DNA of 64,000 nt, from contig NZ_BOQN01000003.1 in NCBI RefSeq assembly GCF_018332695.1, positions 1-64,000 of the forward strand, given 5' to 3'. Within the stretch, counting starts at the first letter, position 1. Every line of letters starts with the position of its first letter. Shown piece by piece: positions 18,444 to 26,283 of this stretch. The position numbers and the translations under genes were made by a program. This DNA is from Paractinoplanes toevensis (GTDB taxonomy: Bacteria > Actinomycetota > Actinomycetes > Mycobacteriales > Micromonosporaceae). The notes beneath the pieces are model-generated. The model ran no database searches. It was given only the letters and a program-made list of their open reading frames with translations, and was not told the origin of the DNA.

Positions 18444-19061
18444 CGCGCAGACGACGGAGATCCACAGCATCGCGGTGATCGCACCGACGGCCAGGACCAG
18501 GGATCCGGCCGGGCCGCCGGTCATCGGCCAGAGGTTGCCGATCAGCAGGGCGGTACCGGCGACGGCCGACGCGACCGAGCGGGCCCGATCGCCGGATCGG
18601 GCGTAGTGGCGGGACAGGACGTAACAGGCGGCGATCAGGGCGATGAAGGCCACCGAGCCGCTCGCGAAGTGGGCGAAGCTGTGCCAGGTCAGGACGCCGG
18701 GGCCGGCCGGGGTGCCGACCGGGAAGCCGTCGGCCGGATCCATCGTGAAGACTCCGGCGCAGAGCATGCCGAGCCCGTTCAGGGCGATCAGACGCGGCGC
18801 CCAGGTGCTGCTCAGGGTTCTGCCAAGGCCGATCGCGCCGCCGATGGTAAGCAGCCCGGCCAGGACGAAGTTGGTGACCTGCAGCCAGCCCAGCGCGCCG
18901 TTGCTCAGCATGCTCAGCGGGTGCCGCGTGATGTCGTACCCGTCTCGGGTGAAGGCCTGCGTCAGTGCGACGGCGGCCCACAGCGGGCCGGCGGCGACGC
19001 CGAAGGCGAGCAGCGTACGGGTGGTGCGAATCGGTGCGGCGGTGAGCGGGACGACGGTCAT
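18429..19061 (-). CDS. DUF998 family membrane protein
   Basis: A 210-residue protein with about six hydrophobic helices. Motifs typical of DUF998 are AGPLWAAVALTQAFTRDGYDITRHPLSMLSNG split across the first helix and loop, MDPADGFPVG, and WHSFAHFASG. The function is unknown. The ATG at 19061 has a GGAGG ribosome site. It is divergent from the YciI/sigma-factor operon across a 127-bp gap with a perfect inverted repeat, so it could be a target of that sigma factor. Confidence 0.85.
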   Translation of the reverse strand: MTVVPLTAAPIRTTRTLLAFGVAAGPLWAAVALTQAFTRDGYDITRHPLSMLSNGALGWLQVTNFVLAGLLTIGGAIGLGRTLSSTWAPRLIALNGLGMLCAGVFTMDPADGFPVGTPAGPGVLTWHSFAHFASGSVAFIALIAACYVLSRHYARSGDRARSVASAVAGTALLIGNLWPMTGGPAGSLVLAVGAITAMLWISVVCATKLT

Positions 19062-19109
19062 GGCGAATCCTCCAAGGTTTGGGTCTCGCCAGGACGTCGT
19101 CGCCGCGAT

Positions 19110-19139
19110 GCGACAGGGAATGCGTCCGTTCCCTGTCGC
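19110..19139. promoter_or_regulatory. Inverted repeat between the DUF998 and YciI genes
   Basis: GCGACAGGGAA-(8 nt)-TTCCCTGTCGC has perfect 11-bp arms in the divergent promoter region. Each half contains TGTCGC on the outward-reading strand, close to the TGTCGA -35 motif I recall for ECF42 promoters. I cannot see a convincing -10 partner at the expected spacing. It could equally be a repressor operator. Confidence 0.45.
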
Positions 19140-19188
19140 TATGCTGAGGCGACGTAGGGGTGACAAGTTCATCCCGAGGGGAGTCACC

Positions 19189-19509
19189 ATGCGTTTCCTG
19201 ATGATGCAGAAGCCCACCGACACCGCGCCCGACGAGAAGCTGTTCGCCGAGATGGCGGCATTCGTCGAGGAGCTCACCGCGGCCGGCGTGCTGCTGGCCA
19301 CCGGCGGCCTCGAAGCCGGCGGCATCCGGCTGTCGTCGCGCGGCGACGAGATCACCGTGACCGACGGTCCGTTCGCCGAGGCGAAGGAGGCGGCCGCCGG
19401 GTTCGCGCTCATCGAGGTCGGATCGCGGGAAGAGGCGGTCGAGCTGGCCCGCCGCTTCCGCAAGATCGTCGGGGACGGCGAGAGCACCATGCAGCAGGTC
19501 TACGGCTGA
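19189..19509 (+). CDS. YciI family protein (DGPF domain)
   Basis: A 106-residue protein of the YCII-related family with the hallmark motif DGPF at 59-62 (TVTDGPFAEAKE) and the family's ferredoxin-like pattern. The biochemical role is unknown. DGPF proteins typically sit next to ECF42 sigma factors, and here the gene ends 8 bp before one. The ATG at 19189 follows a CGAGGGG ribosome site. It is expected to be co-transcribed with the sigma-factor gene. Confidence 0.88.
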   Translation: MRFLMMQKPTDTAPDEKLFAEMAAFVEELTAAGVLLATGGLEAGGIRLSSRGDEITVTDGPFAEAKEAAAGFALIEVGSREEAVELARRFRKIVGDGESTMQQVYG

Positions 19510-19517
19510 CCTGCGCC

Positions 19518-21710
19518 ATGTCCGACGTCCACCGCACGATCGACGCGGTGTGGAAGCTGGAGTCGGCCCGCATCGTCGGCGGGCTGGCCCGGCTCGTCCA
19601 CGACGTCGGCCTGGCCGAGGAACTCGCCCAGGACGCACTGGTCGCGGCGCTGGAGCAGTGGCCGCTCGCCGGCGTGCCCGACAATCCCGGCGCCTGGCTG
19701 ACCACGGTCGCCCGGCGCCGGGCGGTCGACCACATCCGCCGCTCCCGCACCGCTCCGGTCGGGGAACCACCCGTCGAGCCGGAACAGCAGGAGCAGGACG
19801 ACGTCCTCCGGCTGATCTTCGTGTGCTGTCACCCGGCGCTGCCCGCCGACGCCCGGATCGCACTGACCCTGCGGCTGGTCGCCGGCCTCACCAACGCCGA
19901 GATCGCCCGCGCGTTCCTGCTGGACGAGCCGCGGGTGACCCGGCGCATCGCCGCGGCCAAGCAGACCCTGGCCGACGAGGGCGCCGGCTTCACCCAGCCC
20001 GACGCCGCGTCGCTCGCCGGGCGGCTGGCGTCCGTGCTCGAGGTGCTCTACCTGGTCTTCAACGAGGGCTATGCGGCCACGGCCGGCGACGACCTGATCC
20101 GCGGCGACCTCTGCCGGGAGGCGCTGCGGCTGGGTCGGATGCTGGCCGAACTGGTCCCCGGCGAACCCGAGGTGCACGGCCTGGTCGCGCTGATGGAACT
20201 GCAGGCGTCCCGGTCGGCGGCCCGCATCGGCCCGGACGGCGAACTGGTGCTGCTGCACGAACAAAACCGCGGCCGCTGGGACCAGCTGCTGATCCGCCGC
20301 GGCTTCGCCGCGATGCTGCGGGCCCGCAAAACTGGCAAACCACCCGGACCGTACGTCGTACAGGCCGCGATCGCCGTCTGCCACGCCCAGGCCACGACCG
20401 CGGAGGACACCGACTGGCAGCGCATCGCCAAGCTCTACGACACCCTGGTACGGCTGATGCCGAGCCCGGTGGTGCGGCTGAACCGGGCGGTGGCGGTCGG
20501 GATGGCGTACGGCCCCGAGTTCGGCCTCGCCGAGGCCGACGCCCTCCTCACCGATCCCGCGCTGCGCGACTACTACCTGCTGCCCGGCGTCCGCGGCGAC
20601 CTGCTCGCCCGGCTGGGCCGGCCCGCCGAGGCGCGGCGCGAGTTCGAGCGCGCCCTCACGCTGACCCGCAACCGCCCGGAACAGCAGTTCCTGCACCGCC
20701 GGGCCGCCGACATGGCCGCCCTCCTCGCCGCCGTCCCGCCACCCGCGCCGCCACCCGCGCCGCCGGCCGTCTCGTCGCCGGCCGTCTCGTCGCCGGCCGT
20801 CGCGTCGCCGGCCGTCGCGTCGCCGGCCGTCGCGTCGCCGGCCGTCTCGCCGCCGGCCGTCTCGCCGCCGGCCGTCTCGCCGTCGGCCGGGGCGGCGGCC
20901 ACCGCCTCCGGTTTGCCGGATGCCGGAACGTCGTTCGCCGGTGTGGCGCGTTCCCGGAACGCGGGCGCGGACGTCGCGAGGGCCGGTGCGGCGGTTCGGG
21001 TGGGAGCGCCGGGGCCGGCGGACACGCTCGGGGCGGTCGCCATCGCTTTTCTCGGGCGGGACGACCTGGACGCGGCCACGGTGCGGTCCTATCGGCAGAC
21101 CGTCACCCGGCTCCGGCGCGGGCTCGGTGACAGCCTTCCGCTCGGCCTGCTCACCGCGGAGACCGTGGCCACGGTGTTCACCACCACATGGGGGAGCGCC
21201 GCCCCGAAGACCTGGAACCGGCATAGAGCCACCCTTCGCTCCTTCGGCGCCTGGTGCGGCCGGGCTGACCTCGCAGCCGGGCTGGAACGCCGGGCCGAAA
21301 CCGTCTCGCCGGTCGTGCCGCTTCCGGCCGAAGACCTGGCCGCGCTGTTCGGCGATAATCGGCGGGCGCTTCGGGAGCGCACCCTCTGGTGTCTGCTGCA
21401 CGAGTCCTCGGCGCCGGTGACCGCCGTGCTGGCGCTCGACGTCGAGAATCTGGATCTGGACGACCGCCGGGCGAGGGTCGGTGGCCGGTGGGTGACCTGG
21501 CGTTCGGGAACCGCCCGGCTGCTGCCGGAGCTGATCGCCGGTCGCACGTCGGGGCCGCTCTTTCGCACCGACCGTCGCCTGGCTCCCGGTGCGCAGGGCG
21601 ATCGGTGCCCGCACACCGGCCGGGGCCGCCTGTCCTACGAGCGGGCCGAATACCTCTTCAAGCAGGCCACCGGGCACACCTTGCGGCAGTTGCGGGCCGC
21701 TGACCGATAG
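19518..21710 (+). CDS. ECF42-type sigma factor fused to a degenerate tyrosine-recombinase-like domain
   Basis: A 730-residue protein with two unrelated halves. Residues 1 to about 408 are a complete ECF42-type sigma factor: sigma-2 (DVGLAEELAQDALVAALEQW), sigma-4 (LTLRLVAGLTNAEIARAFLL) and the TPR-like C-terminal extension (VFNEGYAATAG, LLHEQNRGRWD). A low-complexity linker with eight PAVxx repeats follows. Residues about 500-730 resemble an actinobacterial site-specific integrase: a core-binding-like segment (DDLDAATVRSYRQTVTRLRR), then LDVENLDLDDRRARV and LSYERAEYLFKQATGHTLRQLR. Key catalytic residues are lost: the Arg of the family's ARxEE box is replaced (SSAPVTAVLALD, about 629-640), the HxxR box reads RQLR (723-726), and the protein stops before the catalytic Tyr. 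It cannot be an active recombinase; the sigma half looks intact. Confidence 0.85.
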   Translation: MSDVHRTIDAVWKLESARIVGGLARLVHDVGLAEELAQDALVAALEQWPLAGVPDNPGAWLTTVARRRAVDHIRRSRTAPVGEPPVEPEQQEQDDVLRLIFVCCHPALPADARIALTLRLVAGLTNAEIARAFLLDEPRVTRRIAAAKQTLADEGAGFTQPDAASLAGRLASVLEVLYLVFNEGYAATAGDDLIRGDLCREALRLGRMLAELVPGEPEVHGLVALMELQASRSAARIGPDGELVLLHEQNRGRWDQLLIRRGFAAMLRARKTGKPPGPYVVQAAIAVCHAQATTAEDTDWQRIAKLYDTLVRLMPSPVVRLNRAVAVGMAYGPEFGLAEADALLTDPALRDYYLLPGVRGDLLARLGRPAEARREFERALTLTRNRPEQQFLHRRAADMAALLAAVPPPAPPPAPPAVSSPAVSSPAVASPAVASPAVASPAVSPPAVSPPAVSPSAGAAATASGLPDAGTSFAGVARSRNAGADVARAGAAVRVGAPGPADTLGAVAIAFLGRDDLDAATVRSYRQTVTRLRRGLGDSLPLGLLTAETVATVFTTTWGSAAPKTWNRHRATLRSFGAWCGRADLAAGLERRAETVSPVVPLPAEDLAALFGDNRRALRERTLWCLLHESSAPVTAVLALDVENLDLDDRRARVGGRWVTWRSGTARLLPELIAGRTSGPLFRTDRRLAPGAQGDRCPHTGRGRLSYERAEYLFKQATGHTLRQLRAADR
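20762..20881 (+). repeat. Eight tandem 15-bp repeats encoding the PAVxx linker
   Basis: The unit GCCGGCCGTCTCGTC or a one- to two-base variant occurs eight times without a gap. It encodes PAVSS (2), PAVAS (3) and PAVSP (3). It lies exactly at the junction between the sigma-factor part and the recombinase-like part, so repeat expansion may have kept or created the in-frame fusion. Confidence 0.85.
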
Positions 21711-21905
21711 GACACAGGGCGCAGGCTGCGACGGTTGGGGGCCGCTGACCGATAGGGTGCCGGGCGCAGGCTGCGACGGTTGGGGGCCGCTGACCGATGG
21801 GGTGCCGGGCGCGGGCTGCGACGGTTGGGGGCCGCTGACCGATAGGACACCGGACGCAGTTTGCGATGGTTGCGGGTCGCCGACCGATAGGGTGCCGGGC
21901 GTGAG
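21695..21905. repeat. 45-bp minisatellite joining the sigma-fusion gene and the MazG-like gene
   Basis: Five copies start at 21695, 21740, 21785, 21830 and 21875, all exactly 45 bp apart; the last is partial. The core is GGCCGCTGACCGATAGG, followed by variants of GTGCCGGGCGCAGGCTGCG. The first copy contains the end and TAG stop of the sigma-fusion gene. The last runs into the GTG start of the MazG-like gene, and most copies carry the same AGGGTGCCGGGC leader. The copies stay open in the MazG frame as a 15-residue repeat. Confidence 0.85.
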
Positions 21906-22302
21906 TGAGTCGCCGTGGCGGATGGTCCGTGAGTTCCATGAGGTCTTCGGCCTCGCCCATCCGGACCGTCCCACGCCGATCCCGCCCGAGCTGGCCGCGG
22001 TTCGTCAGCGACTCCTCGAGGAGGAGGCGGGCGAGGTGGGAGAGGCCGCCGCGGCGGCGCTTCTCGATCCGTCCCCGGGGCGGCTGGCCCATCTGGCCTG
22101 CGAGCTGGCCGACGTCGTCTACGTCGCCTACGGCACCGCGATCAGTTATGGCATCGACTTGGACGCGGTGATCGCCGAGGTCCACCGGGCCAACATGAGC
22201 AAGCTGGGCAGCGACGGCCGGCCGATGCTGCGGGAGGACGGCAAGGTGCAGAAGGGCCCGAACTTCCGCCCGCCCGACGTCACCGCCCTCTTCGCCGGCT
22301 GA
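21901..22302 (+). CDS. MazG-like nucleotide pyrophosphohydrolase
   Basis: A 133-residue all-alpha NTP pyrophosphatase-like protein. The metal-binding ExxE pattern is in RLLEEEAGEVGEAA (37-50), with the second acidic segment in CELADVVYVAYGTA. The C-terminus KLGSDGRPMLREDGKVQKGP is typical of this actinobacterial group. It probably hydrolyses a non-canonical or excess nucleotide. The GTG at 21901 matches the usual N-terminus (MSESPWRMVREFHEVFG). The frame is open further back through the 45-bp repeats, so an N-terminal repeat extension cannot be excluded. Confidence 0.82.
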   Translation: MSESPWRMVREFHEVFGLAHPDRPTPIPPELAAVRQRLLEEEAGEVGEAAAAALLDPSPGRLAHLACELADVVYVAYGTAISYGIDLDAVIAEVHRANMSKLGSDGRPMLREDGKVQKGPNFRPPDVTALFAG

Positions 22303-22655
22303 CGGCACCGCGCGGTCTGCGTTCCCTGGGTCCTTTCGGGTGGGGGCGCGGCGGCGTCCGGCACGGCGGATGCGTCTTCGGCGTCCCGCATCGTGGCAGC
22401 TGGTTCCATAGTTTGGGTCGGATGTCCGCATCGCGGCTGCCGTCCTGCTTTGCGGGAAGTGCATTCCGCATCGTGGCCGCAGGAACATGATATGTCGTTT
22501 ATATCCCCCACCCGCGATCGGACCTGCGGCGAACTTGTCGAGTTCGGGCGTTGAGCGGACGCTAAATCATCAAGATCTGCGCTAGTTGGCTGGGGAGCCT
22601 CCGCCACGCCGCGCCGACAGCCTTGCGATCCGACAATGCAAGACCCGCGCGGGGT
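22303..22655. other. Intergenic region with a motif repeated at 40-bp intervals
   Basis: This 353-bp stretch lies between two convergent genes and holds no convincing frame. CCGCATCG(T/C)GGC occurs three times at exactly 40-bp spacing (22386, 22426, 22466), while the DNA between copies differs. AT-rich segments (ATGATATGTCGTTTATAT near 22488-22505) stand out from the high-GC background. No terminator with a T-run is seen. Confidence 0.5.
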
Positions 22656-24026
22656 TTACGGCTGTGACGGACCAGCTGGTGGTGGGACGGCCTCCGTGGC
22701 TGGTCCGGGCTTCGCCGGGGTGGCCGCCGACGGGGTGGCCGCTGCAGGCTCGGCGGGTGCGGGTGCGGGTGCGGGTGCGGGTGCCGGTGGAGGCGCGGCT
22801 GCGGGTGCGGGTGCGGGTGCCGGTGGAGGCGCGGCTGCGAGGGCTGGCGCTGGTGGGCGGGGGTGGAAGGCGCTGGTTGCGGCGGCGGTCAGTAGGCCGG
22901 CTATCAGGCCCCAGAAGGCGGAACCTACGCCCAGGAACTTGACGCCGGAGGCGGTGGCCAAGAAGGTCACCACGGCTGCCTCGCGCCAGCGGTTGTCGGT
23001 CAGGGCGGTGGTCAGTGATGAGCCGATCGTGCCCAGCAGGCCGATGCCGGCGATGGCCAGGACCAGGGCCGCGGGCAGGGCCGTGAGCAGGGAGCTCACC
23101 GTCGCGCCCAGGGCGCCCAGCGTCAGGTAGAAGATGCCGGCCCAGACGCCCGCTACGTAGCGGCGGCGTGGGTCGGGGTGGGCGGCCGGGCCGGTGCAGA
23201 TGGCCGCGGTGATGGCGGCCAGGTTCAGGCCGAAGGCGCCGAAGGGGGCCAGCAGCAGGTTGGTGGCGCCGGTCCAGGTGATCAAGGGGGAGACCGGGAC
23301 CGGGTAGCCGTCGTTGCGCAGGACCGCTACGCCGGGGAGGTTCTGGGAGGCCATTGTGACCACGAACAGGGGGAGCGCCACGCCGATGGCGGCCTGCCAG
23401 GAGAACGTGGGGGCGGTGAAGATCGGTTCGGCCCAGGCCAGGTGGATCTCGCGGGTGTGCAGGGCATGGGTGGCGGCGGCCACCGCTGTGCCGGTGGCCA
23501 GTGCGGCCAGCACCGCGTAGCGGGGGAGGAAGCGGCGGCACAGCAGGTAGGTCGCGAACATGGTGAGTACCAGGGCGAGGCTGTGCTGCATCGAGGCGAA
23601 CAGGCCGATGCCGAACTGGACCAGGACGCCGGCCAGCAGGGCCGCGGTCAGCGGGACCGGGACCCGGCTCATGATGCGGGCGAACCAGCCGGTCACGCCG
23701 GACAGGGTGATCAGGGCAGCGGAGATCAGGAAGGCGCCGGTGGCCTCGCGGAGGGTGAAGCCGTCCAGGCCGGTGGCCAGCAGGGCGGCGCCGGGGGTGG
23801 ACCACGCGGTGATGATCGGGGCCTGGTAGCGCAGGGACAGGCCGATGCAGGTCAGGCCCATGCCGACGCCCAGCGCGAGCATCCACGACGCCAGCTCGGC
23901 GTCGTCGGCGCCGGCCGCTCGGGCGGCGCTGAAGACGATGGCTGCCGAGCTGGTCACGCCGACGATCGTGGCCAGCAGGCCGGCGGTGACGGCGGAGAGC
24001 GGGGCGGCGCGGGTCAGGAGGTTCAT
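22656..24026 (-). CDS. benE: Benzoate/H+ symporter BenE family transporter
   Basis: A 456-residue permease with about 12 hydrophobic helices. The family pattern is seen in APIITAWSTPGAALLA, FASMQHSLALVLTMF, MASQNLPGVAVLRNDGY and GAFGLNLAAITAAICTG. BenE proteins import benzoate with protons. No aromatic catabolic genes lie nearby, so the substrate is uncertain. The last 60 or so residues are an unusual Pro/Ala-rich tail (repeats of PAPAPA) encoded by a GC-rich simple repeat at 22745-22845. The start ATG at 24026 is clear. Confidence 0.87.
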   Translation of the reverse strand: MNLLTRAAPLSAVTAGLLATIVGVTSSAAIVFSAARAAGADDAELASWMLALGVGMGLTCIGLSLRYQAPIITAWSTPGAALLATGLDGFTLREATGAFLISAALITLSGVTGWFARIMSRVPVPLTAALLAGVLVQFGIGLFASMQHSLALVLTMFATYLLCRRFLPRYAVLAALATGTAVAAATHALHTREIHLAWAEPIFTAPTFSWQAAIGVALPLFVVTMASQNLPGVAVLRNDGYPVPVSPLITWTGATNLLLAPFGAFGLNLAAITAAICTGPAAHPDPRRRYVAGVWAGIFYLTLGALGATVSSLLTALPAALVLAIAGIGLLGTIGSSLTTALTDNRWREAAVVTFLATASGVKFLGVGSAFWGLIAGLLTAAATSAFHPRPPAPALAAAPPPAPAPAPAAAPPPAPAPAPAPAPAEPAAATPSAATPAKPGPATEAVPPPAGPSQP

Positions 24027-24093
24027 GTAACGCGCGATGCTAACCGAGAATCCCGCCGCTGCCAGGGACGCGGGTCACGGTCCGGGGACGGCG

Positions 24094-24124
24094 GAAGCCC
24101 CGCGCCGTGCAGGCGCGGGGCTTC
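24094..24124. terminator. Hairpin between the BenE and GT39 genes
   Basis: A perfect 13-bp stem (24094-24106 with 24112-24124) and a 5-nt loop. It is 13 bp downstream of the GT39 stop on the minus strand and upstream of benE. The T-rich tail (TTCTTGT) is on the plus-strand side, so for the minus-strand transcript it is a hairpin without a U-tract. Confidence 0.65.
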
Positions 24125-24137
24125 TTGTGCCGGTGGT

Positions 24138-26132
24138 TCAGCTCGTCGCCGTCTGGGTCAGGTCGTAGACGGTGGTGCCGCCTACGGTCGTGGCCGTGTA
24201 GTGGGCGGCCACCCAGGTGGCGATCTGGGCGGCGTCGGTGCTCGAGCCGCTCGCTCCGCCGCCGCCCATGCCGCCGCCCGCGATGTAGTAGTGGATCTGG
24301 CCGGCCGCCACGTACGCCTCGAACTGGGCCAGGGTGGGACTCGGGTCGCTGCCGTTCCAGCCGCCCAGGGCGATCACCGCGGTGCCGCTGTCCAACTCCA
24401 GTTGGGCGGCTGAGGTGGCGCCGCTGATCGCGGCCGACCACTTGGTGGTGCTGGCCTTCAACAGGGCGGTCAGTTCGCTGTTGCTGCTGCTCTCGCCGCC
24501 CATGCCACCGCCACCGGGGCCGCCCTGGGTCGTCGTCGACGAGTCGGACGAGGACGACGACGGGGCCTGGCTCCCCGCACTGGACGATGAGGAGTTACCC
24601 GCGCTTCCGTCCGGCCCGCCGGTGCGGTTGGCCGCCCCGCCACGCGTACCTCCCGTGCCTGAAGATTGGCCGGACGGCCCGGACGTCGGAATCGAACCCG
24701 TATGGGCCACCGAAGCGGTCGATGCGGCGTAGGCCGCGCCGGAGGCGCCGGCCGAGAGGATCGCCGCGACCAGCGCGATCACCGCGAAGCCGCGCAGGTT
24801 CGCGGCGGGCAGGAGAAGGACCAGGGTGAGTACGACGCCCAGCGCGAGCGACGCCCAGCGCAGAGCGGGCAGCCAGTCGGCGCGGCCCATGAGCACCGAG
24901 CCCCAGATCGCGGTGGCCAGGAGCATGGCGGCAAGCAGGGCGCGGGCCCACATCCTGGTGCGGTAGAGCCACAGCACCCGGCCGCCGATGGCGACCACCG
25001 CGGCGATCGCGGGGGCCAGCGCGACGGTGTAGTAGGGGTGGATGGTGCCGCTCATGTAGGAGAACGTGATGCCGGTGACCAGCAGCCAGCCGCCCCACAT
25101 GATCATGGCGGCGCGGGCCCGGTCGGTGCGCGGTGCGGTCCAGGTCAGCGCGAGGACGGCGATGAGCGCGATCAGCGCGGCCGGCAGCAGCCAGGAGATC
25201 TCGGTGCCCATCGAGCTGCCGAACAGCCGGCCGATGCCGGTGGCGCCGCCGAAGCCGGTGTTCTGGCTGCCGCCGCCCCCGCCGCCGTTGCCGCTGCCGC
25301 CGAAGATGCGGCCCAGGCCGTTGTAGCCGATGGCCAGTTCCCACAGGCTGTTGTTGGTCGAGCCGGCGATGTAGGGCCGCGAGGAAGCGGGCCACAGCTC
25401 GACCAGGGCGACGTACCAGCCGGCCGAGACGACCAGGGCCAGGCCGGCGATGAGCAGGTCGCGGATCCGCTTGCCGAGGCCGGTCGGCGCGGCGATCAGG
25501 TAGACCAGGGCGAAGGCCGGCAGGACCAGGAAGGCCTGCATCATCTTGGTGAGGAAGCCGAAACCGAGGAGTACGCCGGTCAGCGCCAGCCACTTCCAGG
25601 AGGCTTTCTCGACGGCCCGGACGGTGGTGTACGCGCCGGCCGTCATCAGCAGCACCAGCAGGGCGTCGGGGTTGTCGTAGCGGAACATCAGCACCGCGAC
25701 GGGAGTCAGTGCGAGCGCGACTCCGGCGAGGAGGCCGGCGTTCTGGCCGAACCAGCGCTTCACACTCGCGTAGAGCAGGTAGACGCTGGCCACGCCCATC
25801 AGCGCCTGCGGGGCGAGGATCGACCAGCTGTTCACGCCGAAGATCCGGGCGGACAAGCCCATGATCCACATGGCGGCGGGTGGTTTGTCGACGGTGATGG
25901 CGTTACCGGCGTCGAGCGAGCCGAACAGCCAGGCCTTCCAACTCTGCGCGCCGGCCTGGGCGGCCGCCGCGTAGAAGCTGTTGCCCCAGCCGGAGGCGCT
26001 CAGGTCCCACAGGTAGAGGACGGCGGTGGCGGCGAGCAGGACCAGGACGGGCCATCGTCGCGCGCGGCGAGGAGATGGCGGTGACTCGGGCCGGGGGTCG
26101 GCCGCCCGCGGGCGTTCCATCAAGGTCGTCAT
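24138..26132 (-). CDS. Glycosyltransferase family 39 protein (ArnT/PMT-like membrane mannosyltransferase)
   Basis: A 664-residue polytopic membrane protein with about 11-12 helices. The N-terminal loop WDLSASGWGNSFYAAAAQAG carries the acidic residue region expected in GT39, followed by VDKPPAAMWIMGLSARIFG. Such enzymes transfer a sugar from a polyprenyl phosphate donor to an extracytoplasmic acceptor. The C-terminal 200 residues are an extracellular Ser/Gly/Thr-rich linker and a small globular domain (TAVIALGGWNGSDPSPTLAQ), a layout common in actinobacterial members. The ATG at 26132 is preferred; a TTG at 26141 adds three residues. It is divergent from pgi. Confidence 0.87.
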   Translation of the reverse strand: MTTLMERPRAADPRPESPPSPRRARRWPVLVLLAATAVLYLWDLSASGWGNSFYAAAAQAGAQSWKAWLFGSLDAGNAITVDKPPAAMWIMGLSARIFGVNSWSILAPQALMGVASVYLLYASVKRWFGQNAGLLAGVALALTPVAVLMFRYDNPDALLVLLMTAGAYTTVRAVEKASWKWLALTGVLLGFGFLTKMMQAFLVLPAFALVYLIAAPTGLGKRIRDLLIAGLALVVSAGWYVALVELWPASSRPYIAGSTNNSLWELAIGYNGLGRIFGGSGNGGGGGGSQNTGFGGATGIGRLFGSSMGTEISWLLPAALIALIAVLALTWTAPRTDRARAAMIMWGGWLLVTGITFSYMSGTIHPYYTVALAPAIAAVVAIGGRVLWLYRTRMWARALLAAMLLATAIWGSVLMGRADWLPALRWASLALGVVLTLVLLLPAANLRGFAVIALVAAILSAGASGAAYAASTASVAHTGSIPTSGPSGQSSGTGGTRGGAANRTGGPDGSAGNSSSSSAGSQAPSSSSSDSSTTTQGGPGGGGMGGESSSNSELTALLKASTTKWSAAISGATSAAQLELDSGTAVIALGGWNGSDPSPTLAQFEAYVAAGQIHYYIAGGGMGGGGASGSSTDAAQIATWVAAHYTATTVGGTTVYDLTQTATS

Positions 26133-26283
26133 GGGTGACAACGTTCGCCGCGGCGGCTACGTCCGCTCTGTGGCGCTGCTGTGCGGTGTCTATGAGCCGG
26201 TCAGTGGTGAACTGATCGGTGGCTCGCTCCGTTTCATGCCAGGATGAGGACGAGAGTCCGGGTTCGAGCGAGAGACAAGGCCA

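Noticed and set aside
21695-21905. CRISPR array
   Set aside because: The 45-bp units are contiguous with no unique spacers and no cas genes are nearby; it is a minisatellite.
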